From: JABCZH01 sp963803775
GTDB taxonomy: Bacteria > Acidobacteriota > Terriglobia > Terriglobales > Acidobacteriaceae
NCBI GenBank assembly: GCA_963803775.1
Contig: CAWDNS010000002.1
Span: forward strand, 248,001-312,000
DNA length: 64,000 nucleotides
Reading direction: 5' to 3'
Shown in pieces: positions 31,717-39,622 of this stretch (positions are counted from its first letter, which is position 1; every line of letters starts with the position of its first letter). The notes below the pieces were generated by a model that saw nothing but the letters and a program-made list of their open reading frames with translations, was not told the origin of the DNA and ran no database searches. The translations under genes were made by a program, and so were the position numbers.

Positions 31717-32409
31717 ATGCTGTTCCGCTATATGGGCAGCATGCCCCTTCTCATCAAATTCTTCGCGCTAACCTTCAGCGCACTCCTGCCGCTGATTAAC
31801 CCTTTGGGATCTGCGTTGGTGCTTCTTGGTATCGTAGGACACGCACCGGCCGCTGTTTTCCGCGACCTGGCGCGCAAGATTGCGATCAGAACCACCCTCT
31901 TCCTGCTGGTGATCGAACTGGTGGGGACCGGACTGCTCGAGTTCTTCGGGATTTCCCTTCCCGTGGTCCAGGTGGCCGGAGGACTGGTGCTGGCCAGCAT
32001 GGGTTGGATCCTGCTGAATCAGCCGGAAACCACGCCCGATCCTGGGAGAACTGCGCCCAAGGTGGATGGCTTCGAAGCGGTGGCGGAGAAGATTTTCTAT
32101 CCGCTTACATTTCCGGTAACCGTCGGCCCGGGCTGCATTGTGGTCATGTTGACCCTGACCGCGCACGCTTCCGTGAAGCATACCGTGCTTGAGGATGTCA
32201 TGGCTCACCTGGGAATTTCGCTGGCAGCGGTGGCTTTGAGCCTCACGGTCTGGCTGAGCTACGCGTACGCCCCAAAGATCACCAAACGAATTTCGCCGCA
32301 GACGGCGCACGGCATACTGCGAATTATTGCCTTCGTGCTGCTCTGCATCGGAGTTCAGATCACGTGGAACGGTGTGGAAGCTCTGCTGAAGACCGTGCTG
32401 AAGGGATAG
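31717..32409 (+). CDS. MarC-family (UPF0056) integral membrane protein
   Basis: 230 residues; ATGs at 31732 and 31741 are alternative starts, the latter giving the usual MarC N-terminus. Six hydrophobic segments. The opening FFALTFSALLPLINPLGSAL and the repeat-like FPVTVGPGCIVVMLTL are typical of the MarC/SNatA family. Members have been linked to amino-acid export, but most are uncharacterised. Located in the inner membrane. Confidence 0.88.
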   Translation: MLFRYMGSMPLLIKFFALTFSALLPLINPLGSALVLLGIVGHAPAAVFRDLARKIAIRTTLFLLVIELVGTGLLEFFGISLPVVQVAGGLVLASMGWILLNQPETTPDPGRTAPKVDGFEAVAEKIFYPLTFPVTVGPGCIVVMLTLTAHASVKHTVLEDVMAHLGISLAAVALSLTVWLSYAYAPKITKRISPQTAHGILRIIAFVLLCIGVQITWNGVEALLKTVLKG

Positions 32410-32485
32410 CAGCCGACGACCTGCCATCATCTCGACGAACGAGGACGTCCGCCGCTACGCGCGAGAGAAGATAAAGTTTTACAGA

Positions 32486-32722
32486 TTAGGTTCGGGCTTG
32501 GCCGGGACCGGGACGGCCATCCCACCAGATCTTCGGATCAGTCGGTGGATTCAGCATCTTGGATAGCTCCAGCTTGATTTCCCGCAAACGATTCGTCCGC
32601 AGCTCAAGAGCCAACTGATCGACGGAAGTGTGATCGGTCTTTTCCGAGCACTGAATATTCAGGTTGCGCAAATCAGTGATTTCCTGGCGAAGGCTGGTGA
32701 GATGCTCTGTAAGGCACGGCAT
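32486..32722 (-). CDS. Small coiled-coil protein (unknown)
   Basis: 78 residues from the ATG at 32720-32722: MPCLTEHLTSLRQEITDLRN, a helical LALELRTNRLREIKLELSKM, and an end containing PKIWWDGRPG. Heptad-like spacing suggests a helical hairpin or coiled coil. The frame continues upstream to 32824, but that part overlaps the restored end of the glyoxalase gene and is unlikely to be coding. Confidence 0.55.
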   Translation of the reverse strand: MPCLTEHLTSLRQEITDLRNLNIQCSEKTDHTSVDQLALELRTNRLREIKLELSKMLNPPTDPKIWWDGRPGPGQART

Positions 32723-32808
32723 GCCTTCATCATACTCTGATTGTGAAGCAGCGCCGACATTTGTTTGGGTCTCCGGAGACGGCTTCCCCAGCGGTAACCG
32801 CCGGTAAT

Positions 32809-33178
32809 CAACCTGCCTGCCCAATTAGCAGGACATAGCCGTCGGGATCTTCAACGCGCGTCTCTCCCTTGGGCATGTGCCTGGGATAGCTGAGGGCACG
32901 GCTTTTACACCATGCGTCATCAAGTGATCGCGCAATGCCACTAGATCCTTACAATAAAGATAAAAGAGCACCGCCTGCTGGCTGGGAACAACCGGATCCG
33001 AAGCCAGCGAAAACATGAGTTCAGCACCTTCGCACTTCACGTACGCCCAAACCAATTGTCCCTTGGGATTGTGGAAAGTGTCGCGCAACTCAAGGCCGAG
33101 CAGAGCGTAGAAATCGATCGACCGCTGCACGTCGGCGACAAAGGCCATGGGGACAAGGCCGGTGGCTTTGGCATTCAT
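32809..33178 (-). pseudogene. Glyoxalase/bleomycin-resistance (VOC) protein with a frameshift
   Basis: Begins at the ATG at 33176-33178 (MNAKATGLVPMAFVADVQRS) and follows the VOC fold through VKCEGAELMFSLASD and LFYLYCKDLVALRDHL. Near 32890-32900 the conserved frame is lost. The missing end (HMPKGETRVEDPDGYVLLIG) is present in another frame and closes at a TGA at 32809-32811. Adding one base restores a complete protein of about 123 residues. Either a recent pseudogene or a single-base sequence error. Confidence 0.8.
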
Positions 33179-33333
33179 GCCGGAGATTGTAATAGACGGC
33201 ACCCGCGCGCAGTTCCCCGTAAATTCTGGTCCGATGAAGGCCATTTTCTTTGGTTTCTCGTCTAAGCAATCCAGCCGCTCTGAGCTGTCTTGTCGGCGGA
33301 TTTCCTAAGTCGCTTTCCTGAGGAGGAGTGAAC

Positions 33334-33939
33334 ATGAAGAAACTGTTATTGTCAGCCTGCTTGATGGCGTGCCTGAGTGCTGGGGTAATCGGAGCATGGG
33401 CACAGAATGAAGACGCCACCGCCGACCATACCGCCCCCAGCTATGACATGAAAGGCCAGTCGCTGGCCGACTTGCAGGTGGTGCAGAAAAAGTTTGTAGA
33501 CCTCGCCAATGCCCTGCCCGCCGGTAAACTCACCTGGCGTCCTTCGGCGGACTCGCGCTCGTTTGCGGAAGTCTTTCTCCACGTGGCCGGCGAACGCTAT
33601 CAGATTCTGGCCCTCATGGGAACCGAGCCTCCCGCTGGATTCGATGGCAAGACCTACGAGAAGTCCACGACCGACAAAGCCCGCATCGTCGAAGAACTGA
33701 ATAAGTCGTGGGAGTTTACCCAGAAGGCAATCAATGGCATGACCAACGCTGATTTTGCCAGGGCGATCCCGAAGCTCGGCCCGCAAGCGAATGCCGGCGA
33801 CGTGATTTACATCCTGGTCGCCGACGCTCACGAACACCTGGGCCAGGTTGTGGCGTATGCGCGGGTAAATGGCATCGTTCCGCCGTGGACTGTCGAGCAG
33901 CAGAAGAAAGCCGCGGAAAAGAAGGCGGAGAAGAAGTAG
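33334..33939 (+). CDS. Secreted DinB-family protein (copy 1)
   Basis: 201 residues from the ATG at 33334, preceded by AGGAGG. Signal peptide (to about 24, AWAQ). The DinB four-helix bundle carries candidate metal-ligand His at HVAGERY (first) and HEHLGQVVAYARVNGIVPPW (second and third). A Lys/Glu tail ends it. DinB-like proteins are metal-dependent hydrolases or thiol-transferases whose periplasmic members are uncharacterised. A paralogue is encoded at 38486, across the restriction-modification islet. Confidence 0.88.
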   Translation: MKKLLLSACLMACLSAGVIGAWAQNEDATADHTAPSYDMKGQSLADLQVVQKKFVDLANALPAGKLTWRPSADSRSFAEVFLHVAGERYQILALMGTEPPAGFDGKTYEKSTTDKARIVEELNKSWEFTQKAINGMTNADFARAIPKLGPQANAGDVIYILVADAHEHLGQVVAYARVNGIVPPWTVEQQKKAAEKKAEKK

Positions 33940-33957
33940 GAAAAAATAATGATGGGT

Positions 33958-33993
33958 GGCCCATCTTTGCCGTTTTGTGCGCAAAGGTGGGCC
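33958..33993 (+). terminator. Hairpin after DinB copy 1
   Basis: GGCCCATCTTTGC and GCAAAGGTGGGCC pair with one mismatch around a 10-base loop, 18 bases past the stop codon. Probable terminator. The form (GGCCCAtCTTTGC) is also common as a dispersed repeat. Confidence 0.7.
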
Positions 33994-34261
33994 TGTATTT
34001 CTGTCCCAAAATGGGGCTTGACTTCGGCTGCACGCACTCCTCTAAACTATAATTTCCGGACAACTGTAGAGTGCACCTAACTCGCGCGCCTGTCATCCTG
34101 AGCGAAGCGAAGAGCCTGCCCTGAGCGAACTCCGAGTGTCAACGAGGGGGAGTCGAATGGGATCTGGGCGAGCCGCGCGATGTGTCGCGTTTCTTGCGAC
34201 ACAATAATCGCGCGTTTGGCTCGCTTCCTTATTGCACTCCAGCCCTCCGAGAAAGGCCCTA
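33994..34261. other. Intergenic region with a dispersed repeat
   Basis: Contains CATCCTGAGCGAAGCGAA (about 34095-34112), a widespread intergenic repeat type in soil bacteria, and otherwise no gene I can support. It marks the left border of the restriction-modification islet. Confidence 0.5.
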
Positions 34262-34927
34262 ATGTCAGCTTCCTCTTCCCTTCCCTGCTTCACCAACTAC
34301 AATATCGGAGACATTTACGCCGAGGCTGCCGACCTCAGCGGACCAGACTTAATCCGCACTCGCACTCCCAAAGCTCTGGGCGAACTCGCGGAACTCGCAT
34401 TCTCTTTCAAGGCTGCCAGCCTGGGCTTCGGCGTCTCCAAACCTCTAGGCGACAATCAGCCATTTGACTTCATCCTCAACGGCGGCCACCGTCTGTGGAA
34501 AGTGCAGGTCAAGTCCACCTATCATGCGGGTAAGTCTGGGGCATACTATCTGACTGTTGTTCGTGCCGCAGTGGGCGGAAAACCTCGCGTTTACTCTGCT
34601 GATGAAATTGACGTGCTAGCAGCCTGGGTCATGCCTTTGAATGTCTGGTACATCATCCCAGTGCGGGCGTTCGCTCCTCGCAAGTCATTGGCCCTCTATC
34701 CGCACCGCGAACCCGATACCGGACAGTACGAGCCTTTTCGCGAAGCATGGTGTCAGTTGGCATGTTCCGGGGAACGCGCGTCGGACCACCGCATATTGAT
34801 CGACCGCTGCCCGGCGAGTGAGAGCATTCAGCCCGGTTCACGCCCGAATTCGTCCTGCCCTTTGAAGAAAGTGCTGGGGCGATTGCAGGCACAGGCGCCG
34901 GGGAATGAAGCCGGCCGGAGGCGGTGA
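34262..34927 (+). CDS. PD-(D/E)XK nuclease-like protein (group I intron endonuclease-type)
   Basis: 221 residues from the ATG at 34262. The N-terminal half has the PDDEXK order: Glu41/Glu44 in KALGELAELAF, VSKPLGDNQPFDFIL with Asp69, and KVQVKST with Gln82 and Lys84, as in the PDDEXK_5 family. The C-terminal ~90 residues are Pro/Arg/Ser-rich and probably not part of the fold. It precedes the methyltransferase by 200 bases. It may be a second nuclease of the islet, or an independent solitary protein of a kind common in Acidobacteria. Confidence 0.65.
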   Translation: MSASSSLPCFTNYNIGDIYAEAADLSGPDLIRTRTPKALGELAELAFSFKAASLGFGVSKPLGDNQPFDFILNGGHRLWKVQVKSTYHAGKSGAYYLTVVRAAVGGKPRVYSADEIDVLAAWVMPLNVWYIIPVRAFAPRKSLALYPHREPDTGQYEPFREAWCQLACSGERASDHRILIDRCPASESIQPGSRPNSSCPLKKVLGRLQAQAPGNEAGRRR

Positions 34928-35126
34928 GGCAGATCCGCAGTCGAATCACGCACCCTTTTTCCAAATTGCAGGGTCAAAAGCGAACGTGTTACCCTTTCGA
35001 CAATCGGTAACAAACATTTTCCAGCCAAGCGAGAATCTTCGCTTTACTTTCGCCAAGCCGGCGCTATATCGTTCGGTATCATCGCCAGAGTGCGACCAGT
35101 AACCATGCATTCTGACCTAGGAAGTC

Positions 35127-36390
35127 ATGCGCAAACCTGATTTGGTAGCGGCTGATCTATTTTCTGGAGCGGGCGGGCTATCATTCGGATTTCAGCAAGC
35201 CGGATTTGATGTTGCCTTTGCGAACGATATTAATCCCGAGTATGCGTACACCTACCAACAAAACCATCCCAATACGAAGTTCTTTCGGGAATCAGTTGAG
35301 GATCTCAGTGCCTCTGATGTGTCTAGAGCCACAGGTCTCCGGAAGGGGGATATTGACGTTTTGATCGGTGGTCCACCCTGCCAAGGATTCTCAATCAATG
35401 CACCGAAACGGTCGCAGGAGGATGCTCGGAATCACCTGTTTCAGCATTACGGGCGGTTGGTCCTTGAAGGTTTGCGTCCGAAGGTAGTGTTGATGGAGAA
35501 CGTGCCCGGCATGCTGTCCTTGGAGGACGGCGAGTTCATTCGGGCGATCTACGAGTTGTTCCAAGGAGCTGGATACCAGATGCGGCACATGGTTCTCTGT
35601 GCCGCTCATTACGGCATACCCCAAGAGCGTTGGAGGCTAATCTTCATCGGAACTCTGCTGAAGGATATAGAGATAACGTTCCCTAAACCGACCCACCATG
35701 CCCCAGTTCGCGCTAATTTCACTGGTGGGCGCGACCTGACATGGTTGCGATTCATTAAGAATGGCGATGACCGTCCGAGATTGGAAGGACAGTTGTCGTT
35801 TCCGTACCACAAGACCCTTCGTTATCCACTCCACCCCTTCGTCCCCGTAAAGGATGCAATCGGCGACCTACCCTGCCTCGCGATACGGGAAGGTGGCGAA
35901 GAGACGGACTACACCTCGCGCCCAGAGACTCCCTATCAAAAGACCATGCGTCGGAATTCAGCTAAACTCTACAATCACTTTGCTGGGATCCTCTCTAGAC
36001 AGAACTTAGACCGTCTAAAGCACATCCCTCCCGGTGGAAGCTGGCGCGATATCCCGTTTGCTTTGCTCCCTAAGGGGATGAAGCGAGCGAGGCGGAGCGA
36101 TCACACACGTCGCTACGGGAGAATTGATCCGGAAGGACTGAGCGGGACCATATTGACTAAATGCGATCCACATTGGGGATCATTCTTTCACTGGTCCCAG
36201 AATCGTGCCTTGACCGTTAGGGAAGCTGCTCGGATCCAATCGTTCCCGGACGCGTACCGCTTCTACGGCAGTCGAGTATCCCAATATGAACAGGTAGGGA
36301 ATGCTGTCCCTCCCCTGCTTTGCGAAGGTGCTCGCAGACCACATCAGAGCGACGATTCTGGCGCGTTCCGCCAAAGCTGCTTCGTTCTGA
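35127..36390 (+). CDS. DNA (cytosine-5-)-methyltransferase with a C-terminal frameshift
   Basis: Motif I LVAADLFSGAGGLSFGFQQA, motif IV GGPPCQGFS with catalytic Cys85, motif VI MENVPGM, motif VIII QERWRLIFIG, and motifs IX-X ALTVREAARIQSFPD ... VGNAVPPLL: a complete C5-methyltransferase of about 420 residues. Directly after VGNAVPPLL an extra T in CTGCTTTGCG shifts the frame; removing it gives AKVLADHIRATILAR and a TGA at 36388-36390. Unrepaired, the frame reads into 36467. All catalytic motifs lie before the shift, so activity might survive. Partner of the NotI-like nuclease downstream. Confidence 0.88.
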
Positions 36391-36414
36391 GTTCGAACTG
36401 GGTACAATGCCCCA

Positions 36415-37361
36415 ATGGGGCTTCTCATAACCGAGACATTCGGATACGCCACGTCCGACACTTCTGAAATCGCACTCACACAACGCAAGAGTGAGGTCTG
36501 CCCGTTCCTCAACAAGACATGCTGGAAAAGATTCCGCAACGGCGGACGAGTAAACGGAACCTGTGTCGTCAAGCCACCGACGAGTGAAGAGGTCATAGTT
36601 TGCCCGGATCGTTTATACGCTGAGAATTTCGGCATCCTGCGGGAAGTTGTGGTCGAAGCATTTGGACCGTCAATGAAATTGATTGGTCCTACTGACATAA
36701 ACGATACGCAGGGAGCGAAGAATCGGATTGTGGTATTTGGAAAGCGTTGGGGTAAAGAACTTCGAGTCCCGAAGTCGGGACAAAATGCGAACGGCTACGC
36801 GGCCGACTGGATTCTCGCTCGGCTTACGGAGTCCGGTGAAGTAGAGGAATTCGTTCCAGTCGAAGTGCAGACGATGGATACAACTGGCAGCTACCAGCGC
36901 GATGGTACAAGATGAACAATTTGAAGCTTCCCACCGGACCTGAACCAACCGATCCGAGCATTAACTGGGAAAACGTAAACAAGAGAATCATCCCTCAGCT
37001 ATTGACGAAGGGCAACGTTTTCGGGCGTGAGTCCATGTGTCGGAAAGGATTGTTCTTCGTTTGCCCTGCTCCTGTGTACAAGAAACTGATCGAGAGACTT
37101 GGAGCAAAACTGTCCCCTTGGCCGATGCGCAACGGCGCACTTACGTTTCGATGGTACGACTTGGTCCCAACCGCGGCTCCTGGCGAAATACGCTCCTTGC
37201 GGTGTCAGGGACAGTTCACCACGACCATTGAGAATCTCAAGGAAGCATTCAATTCCACGTTGAACCTACCCTCCATGGGAGTTATGTCGACAACGATCCA
37301 GAAGGCAGTGGATAAGGCAAGAAACCCGAAAAAGAAAAAAGGCAGCAGCAGCGTTGGATAG
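36415..37361 (+). pseudogene. NotI-like type II restriction endonuclease, split by a frameshift
   Basis: First frame 36415-36915 (166 aa) and second frame 36912-37361 (149 aa) together cover one NotI-family protein. Part one has the Cys-rich metal site (CPFLNKTCWKRF, GTCVV, VCPDR) and the nuclease core ending VPVEVQTMDTTGSY, matching the EIQTMD/GSY segment I recall from NotI. Part two holds the helical end (KRIIPQLLTKGN, FFVCPAPVYKKL, WPMRNGALTFRWYDL). Adding one base near 36895-36910 would join them. The ATGA overlap could be chance. If unrepaired, the nuclease is probably inactive. I cannot tell mutation from sequence error. Confidence 0.72.
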
Positions 37362-37914
37362 AATTTCGCCAGAACAGCGAAGCCGAAACATGCAGCGCAT
37401 ACGCTGCAGGGACACATCACCCGAAATTGCCGTCCGGCAGCTCGTACGCCAACTGGGATTCGGGTCAAGATACAGACTATACAATCACAGACTACCGGGC
37501 CGCCCGGACTTGGTCTTTCCGAAGTTGCGGAAGATCATATTCGTGCACGGTTGTTTCTGGCATTCCCACCGCGGATGCGACTTGGCCCACGCCCCCCGCT
37601 CACGGAAGGGATATTGGGATTCTAAACTGAAGTGTAATAAGGAGCGAGACAGGGCAAACCTTAAAAGGCTTCGAAAAGATGGCTGGCAAGTCTTGGTTCT
37701 CTGGGAGTGCCAACTGTCGGGCCAACAGTCAGCAGCGCAGCAAGTCGAACAGTTCCTACACGGGCCAGTTGGCCGCACTGACAACCGACGCCACGAAACC
37801 TACCCTAAGCTCGGTTGCCGGGTGGGCCGGCCCTTGCTAACTTTCAGCGGCCGGGTGCCCCATTCATTCGCGTTCTTTGCGAATGAATGGGTGTTGTCAC
37901 CATCACACCGTTGA
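37354..37914 (+). CDS. vsr: Very short patch repair (Vsr) endonuclease
   Basis: 186 residues from a TTG that overlaps the preceding frame by eight bases. Core signature: PEQRSRNMQRIRCRDTSPEI, then LPGRPDLVFPKLRKIIFVHG, CFWHSHRGC (zinc/active-site loop) and KCNKERDRANLKRL ... GWQVLVLWECQL. Vsr nicks at T:G mismatches produced by deamination of 5-methylcytosine, which fits its place behind a C5-methyltransferase. The usual length is near 150 residues; the last ~40 residues here run into a repeat and are probably read-through of a lost stop codon. Confidence 0.9.
   Translation: MDRISPEQRSRNMQRIRCRDTSPEIAVRQLVRQLGFGSRYRLYNHRLPGRPDLVFPKLRKIIFVHGCFWHSHRGCDLAHAPRSRKGYWDSKLKCNKERDRANLKRLRKDGWQVLVLWECQLSGQQSAAQQVEQFLHGPVGRTDNRRHETYPKLGCRVGRPLLTFSGRVPHSFAFFANEWVLSPSHR
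37833..37851. repeat. 19-bp direct repeat, left copy
   Basis: CTTGCTAACTTTCAGCGGC occurs here and at 38411-38429, flanking the XRE gene. The left copy overlaps the tail of the vsr frame and is followed by the hairpin at 37859. Confidence 0.85.
37859..37891. terminator. Perfect 13-bp hairpin, member of a dispersed family
   Basis: CCCATTCATTCGC-GTTCTTT-GCGAATGAATGGG. A relative with the same loop and stem pattern lies at 39528-39560. Acts probably as the terminator of the restriction-modification transcript. The sequence from 37892 to 38101 holds no gene I can see. Confidence 0.75.
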
Positions 37915-38101
37915 ACCATCACAGTCAAACTTTATCCTCATGGATGCTCAGACCGGGGAATAGTCTATCCGACATTCTTTCCCACATTTCTGCCCCGTTC
38001 TTTAACCTGCTCTAAGCTCCTCGACTTTATGTATCACAATTGGTACACTGCGCGGTGAATGGACGTATCTAAAGCGGCTGCCGGAAGAAGGGTGCGGAAT
38101 C

Positions 38102-38383
38102 ATGAAAAAGAAGCATATCGGATCTAGCTTCGACAGTTGGCTTCGCGAGGAAGGCCTCTACGAGAAAGTTAGCGCCGCCGCGATCAAACGGGTCGTTGCC
38201 CGCCAGGTGGCGGCTGCCATGCACCAAAAAGGGCTGACCAAGGTCGAGATGGCGCGGCGGATGCGTACGAGCCGAGCCGCGCTCGACCGCCTCCTTGATC
38301 CCGAGAACGGTGCCGTGACCTTGGGTACTCTTCAAAAAGCTGCCGCCGTTGTCGGTCGTCAGGTTCGGTTAGAACTAGTCTAG
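38102..38383 (+). CDS. XRE-family helix-turn-helix protein (antitoxin-like)
   Basis: 93 residues. An N-terminal GSSFDSWLREEGLYEKVSAA is followed by a Cro/C1-type HTH (AAAMHQKGLTKVEMARRMRT, then SRAALDRLLDP) and VTLGTLQKAAAVVGRQ. The layout fits HigA-like or phage-type antitoxins, but no toxin gene is visible on either side. It lies between two 19-bp direct repeats next to the restriction-modification genes and may instead regulate them. Confidence 0.85.
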   Translation: MKKKHIGSSFDSWLREEGLYEKVSAAAIKRVVARQVAAAMHQKGLTKVEMARRMRTSRAALDRLLDPENGAVTLGTLQKAAAVVGRQVRLELV

Positions 38384-38410
38384 ACTCCTCTCAATCCGGG
38401 TGCCCCGGCT

Positions 38411-38429
38411 CTTGCTAACTTTCAGCGGC
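38411..38429. repeat. 19-bp direct repeat, right copy
   Basis: Identical to 37833-37851, 578 bases away. Confidence 0.85.
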
Positions 38430-38485
38430 TTTGTACATCCAACCGGATGATTGTCCCAACACTAAATTGTTTGAGGAGCTGCTTC

Positions 38486-39016
38486 GTGAAGACACGCCTG
38501 GTGAAAGTGTTTTTGTTATGGCTTTTGTTCAGCACACCCATGTTGTTTGCCCAGGAGATCGGGGAGGGGCTGTGGGGCGGATACGAGGGAGAGTGGGAGC
38601 ACGTTTCCAGCCAGTTGGTTGCACTAGCTGAGGCAACACCGGCGGCCAATTTCGCGTGGCGTCCCGCGCCAGGAGTTCGCTCCACCAGCGAAGTGTACAT
38701 GCACCTGGTAGCGGCGAATTTCTATATGCTCGACCTGGCCGGCCAGAAGGCGCCTGTGGGCGTCAATCGGGACATGGTCAAGAAGGTCACGTCCAAGGCC
38801 GAAGTGATCGAGTGGCTCAAGCGTTCGCTGGATGCCGTGAAGAAGGCACATTCAGCCGCCACTCCCGACGATCTGGCGCGTAAAGTCAACGCCAGCGGCG
38901 CGGACACGACGGTTGCGAATGTGTACCTCCGAGTGATCGTTCACAACAACGAGCACATGGGCCAACTGGTTGCGTACGCTCGCATGACGGGCGTGGTGCC
39001 GCCCTGGTCGAAGTAA
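38486..39016 (+). CDS. Secreted DinB-family protein (copy 2)
   Basis: 176 residues from a GTG with GAGGAG eight bases upstream; an ATG at 38447 has no such site. Signal peptide (LVKVFLLWLLFSTPMLFA/Q), then the DinB bundle with candidate ligands MHLVAANFY and HNNEHMGQLVAYARMTGVVP. It aligns with copy 1 (33334) through the VAYAR-x2-G-V-PPW end. The intervening restriction-modification islet may have landed between tandem copies. Confidence 0.87.
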   Translation: MKTRLVKVFLLWLLFSTPMLFAQEIGEGLWGGYEGEWEHVSSQLVALAEATPAANFAWRPAPGVRSTSEVYMHLVAANFYMLDLAGQKAPVGVNRDMVKKVTSKAEVIEWLKRSLDAVKKAHSAATPDDLARKVNASGADTTVANVYLRVIVHNNEHMGQLVAYARMTGVVPPWSK

Positions 39017-39051
39017 GACAGGACATCAGGCAGGAACTGTGGCGGCTCGAT

Positions 39052-39507
39052 CTACTGCGATGGTTCGGTGTTCACGGCATGGACACCGTCAAAGTTGACA
39101 AAGAAGCATGACACCGCAAGCTCGGGGAAGTTCGCTTTCACCAGTTCTGCCGCATGTTGTAACTCGATCTCGTGATGACGGACTTCCCTGCTCTGGTCTC
39201 CGTCGAAAGCGGCGAGGCCGCCGTAGGTGGCGCAGTCGGAGTGGCTCATCAGAAACATGCGCTGAGTTTTGTGCAGGCGGATCGACATGCGCACTTGTTC
39301 GAGGATGAAGTCGCGCTCGAAGTCATTGCGCGGCGAAGCCAAGGTTTTTGCGCCGCCGGCTACCACGATCATGTCAGGCCGTGCGATGCCCTGGCGCTGG
39401 AGAAACTTGTGCGTGGCCAAGCGGATGCGCTGATCGAAGCAGCAGAGCACAGCGGCGTCGGCTTGGTAAGGCTCTGGCGGAGAATCAAAGTGAAAGACTT
39501 TGTCCAT
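39052..39507 (-). CDS. Beta-carbonic-anhydrase-like protein
   Basis: 151 residues. The zinc-site pattern of beta-carbonic anhydrases is present in order: Cys22/23-x-Asp25-x-Arg27 (LCCFDQRIR), then His89-x2-Cys92 (MSHSDCATYGG), with the intervening VVAGGAKTL and a helix carrying SIRLHKTQRMFL. It is shorter than typical enzymes (about 200 aa), so it may be a divergent or non-catalytic member. It lies downstream of the PspA operon on the same strand, beyond the hairpin at 39528. Confidence 0.78.
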   Translation of the reverse strand: MDKVFHFDSPPEPYQADAAVLCCFDQRIRLATHKFLQRQGIARPDMIVVAGGAKTLASPRNDFERDFILEQVRMSIRLHKTQRMFLMSHSDCATYGGLAAFDGDQSREVRHHEIELQHAAELVKANFPELAVSCFFVNFDGVHAVNTEPSQ

Positions 39508-39527
39508 AAGGGAAAATTAGCTCTGCT

Positions 39528-39560
39528 CCCACCCTTTCGCAAAGAACGCGAAAGAGTGGG
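39528..39560. terminator. Hairpin, relative of the 37859 element
   Basis: CCCACCCTTTCGC and GCGAAAGAGTGGG form a 13-bp stem with one mismatch; the loop AAAGAAC is the complement of GTTCTTT in the 37859 hairpin. It lies 62 bases beyond the pspA stop codon and probably ends that operon. Confidence 0.75.
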
Positions 39561-39622
39561 GCAACCCAGCTGCACGGGCACTGCCGCACGGGCGGGGACG
39601 CCCACGCCTACATTTTATTTTC

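Noticed and set aside
36912..37361. A separate gene translationally coupled by ATGA to the NotI-like N-terminal frame
   Set aside because: Possible, but the two frames together cover one known protein family continuously, so a frameshift is the simpler reading.
37920..38101. Toxin gene partner for the XRE protein
   Set aside because: No frame of suitable length or RelE/HigB-like motif on either strand before the XRE gene, nor directly after it.
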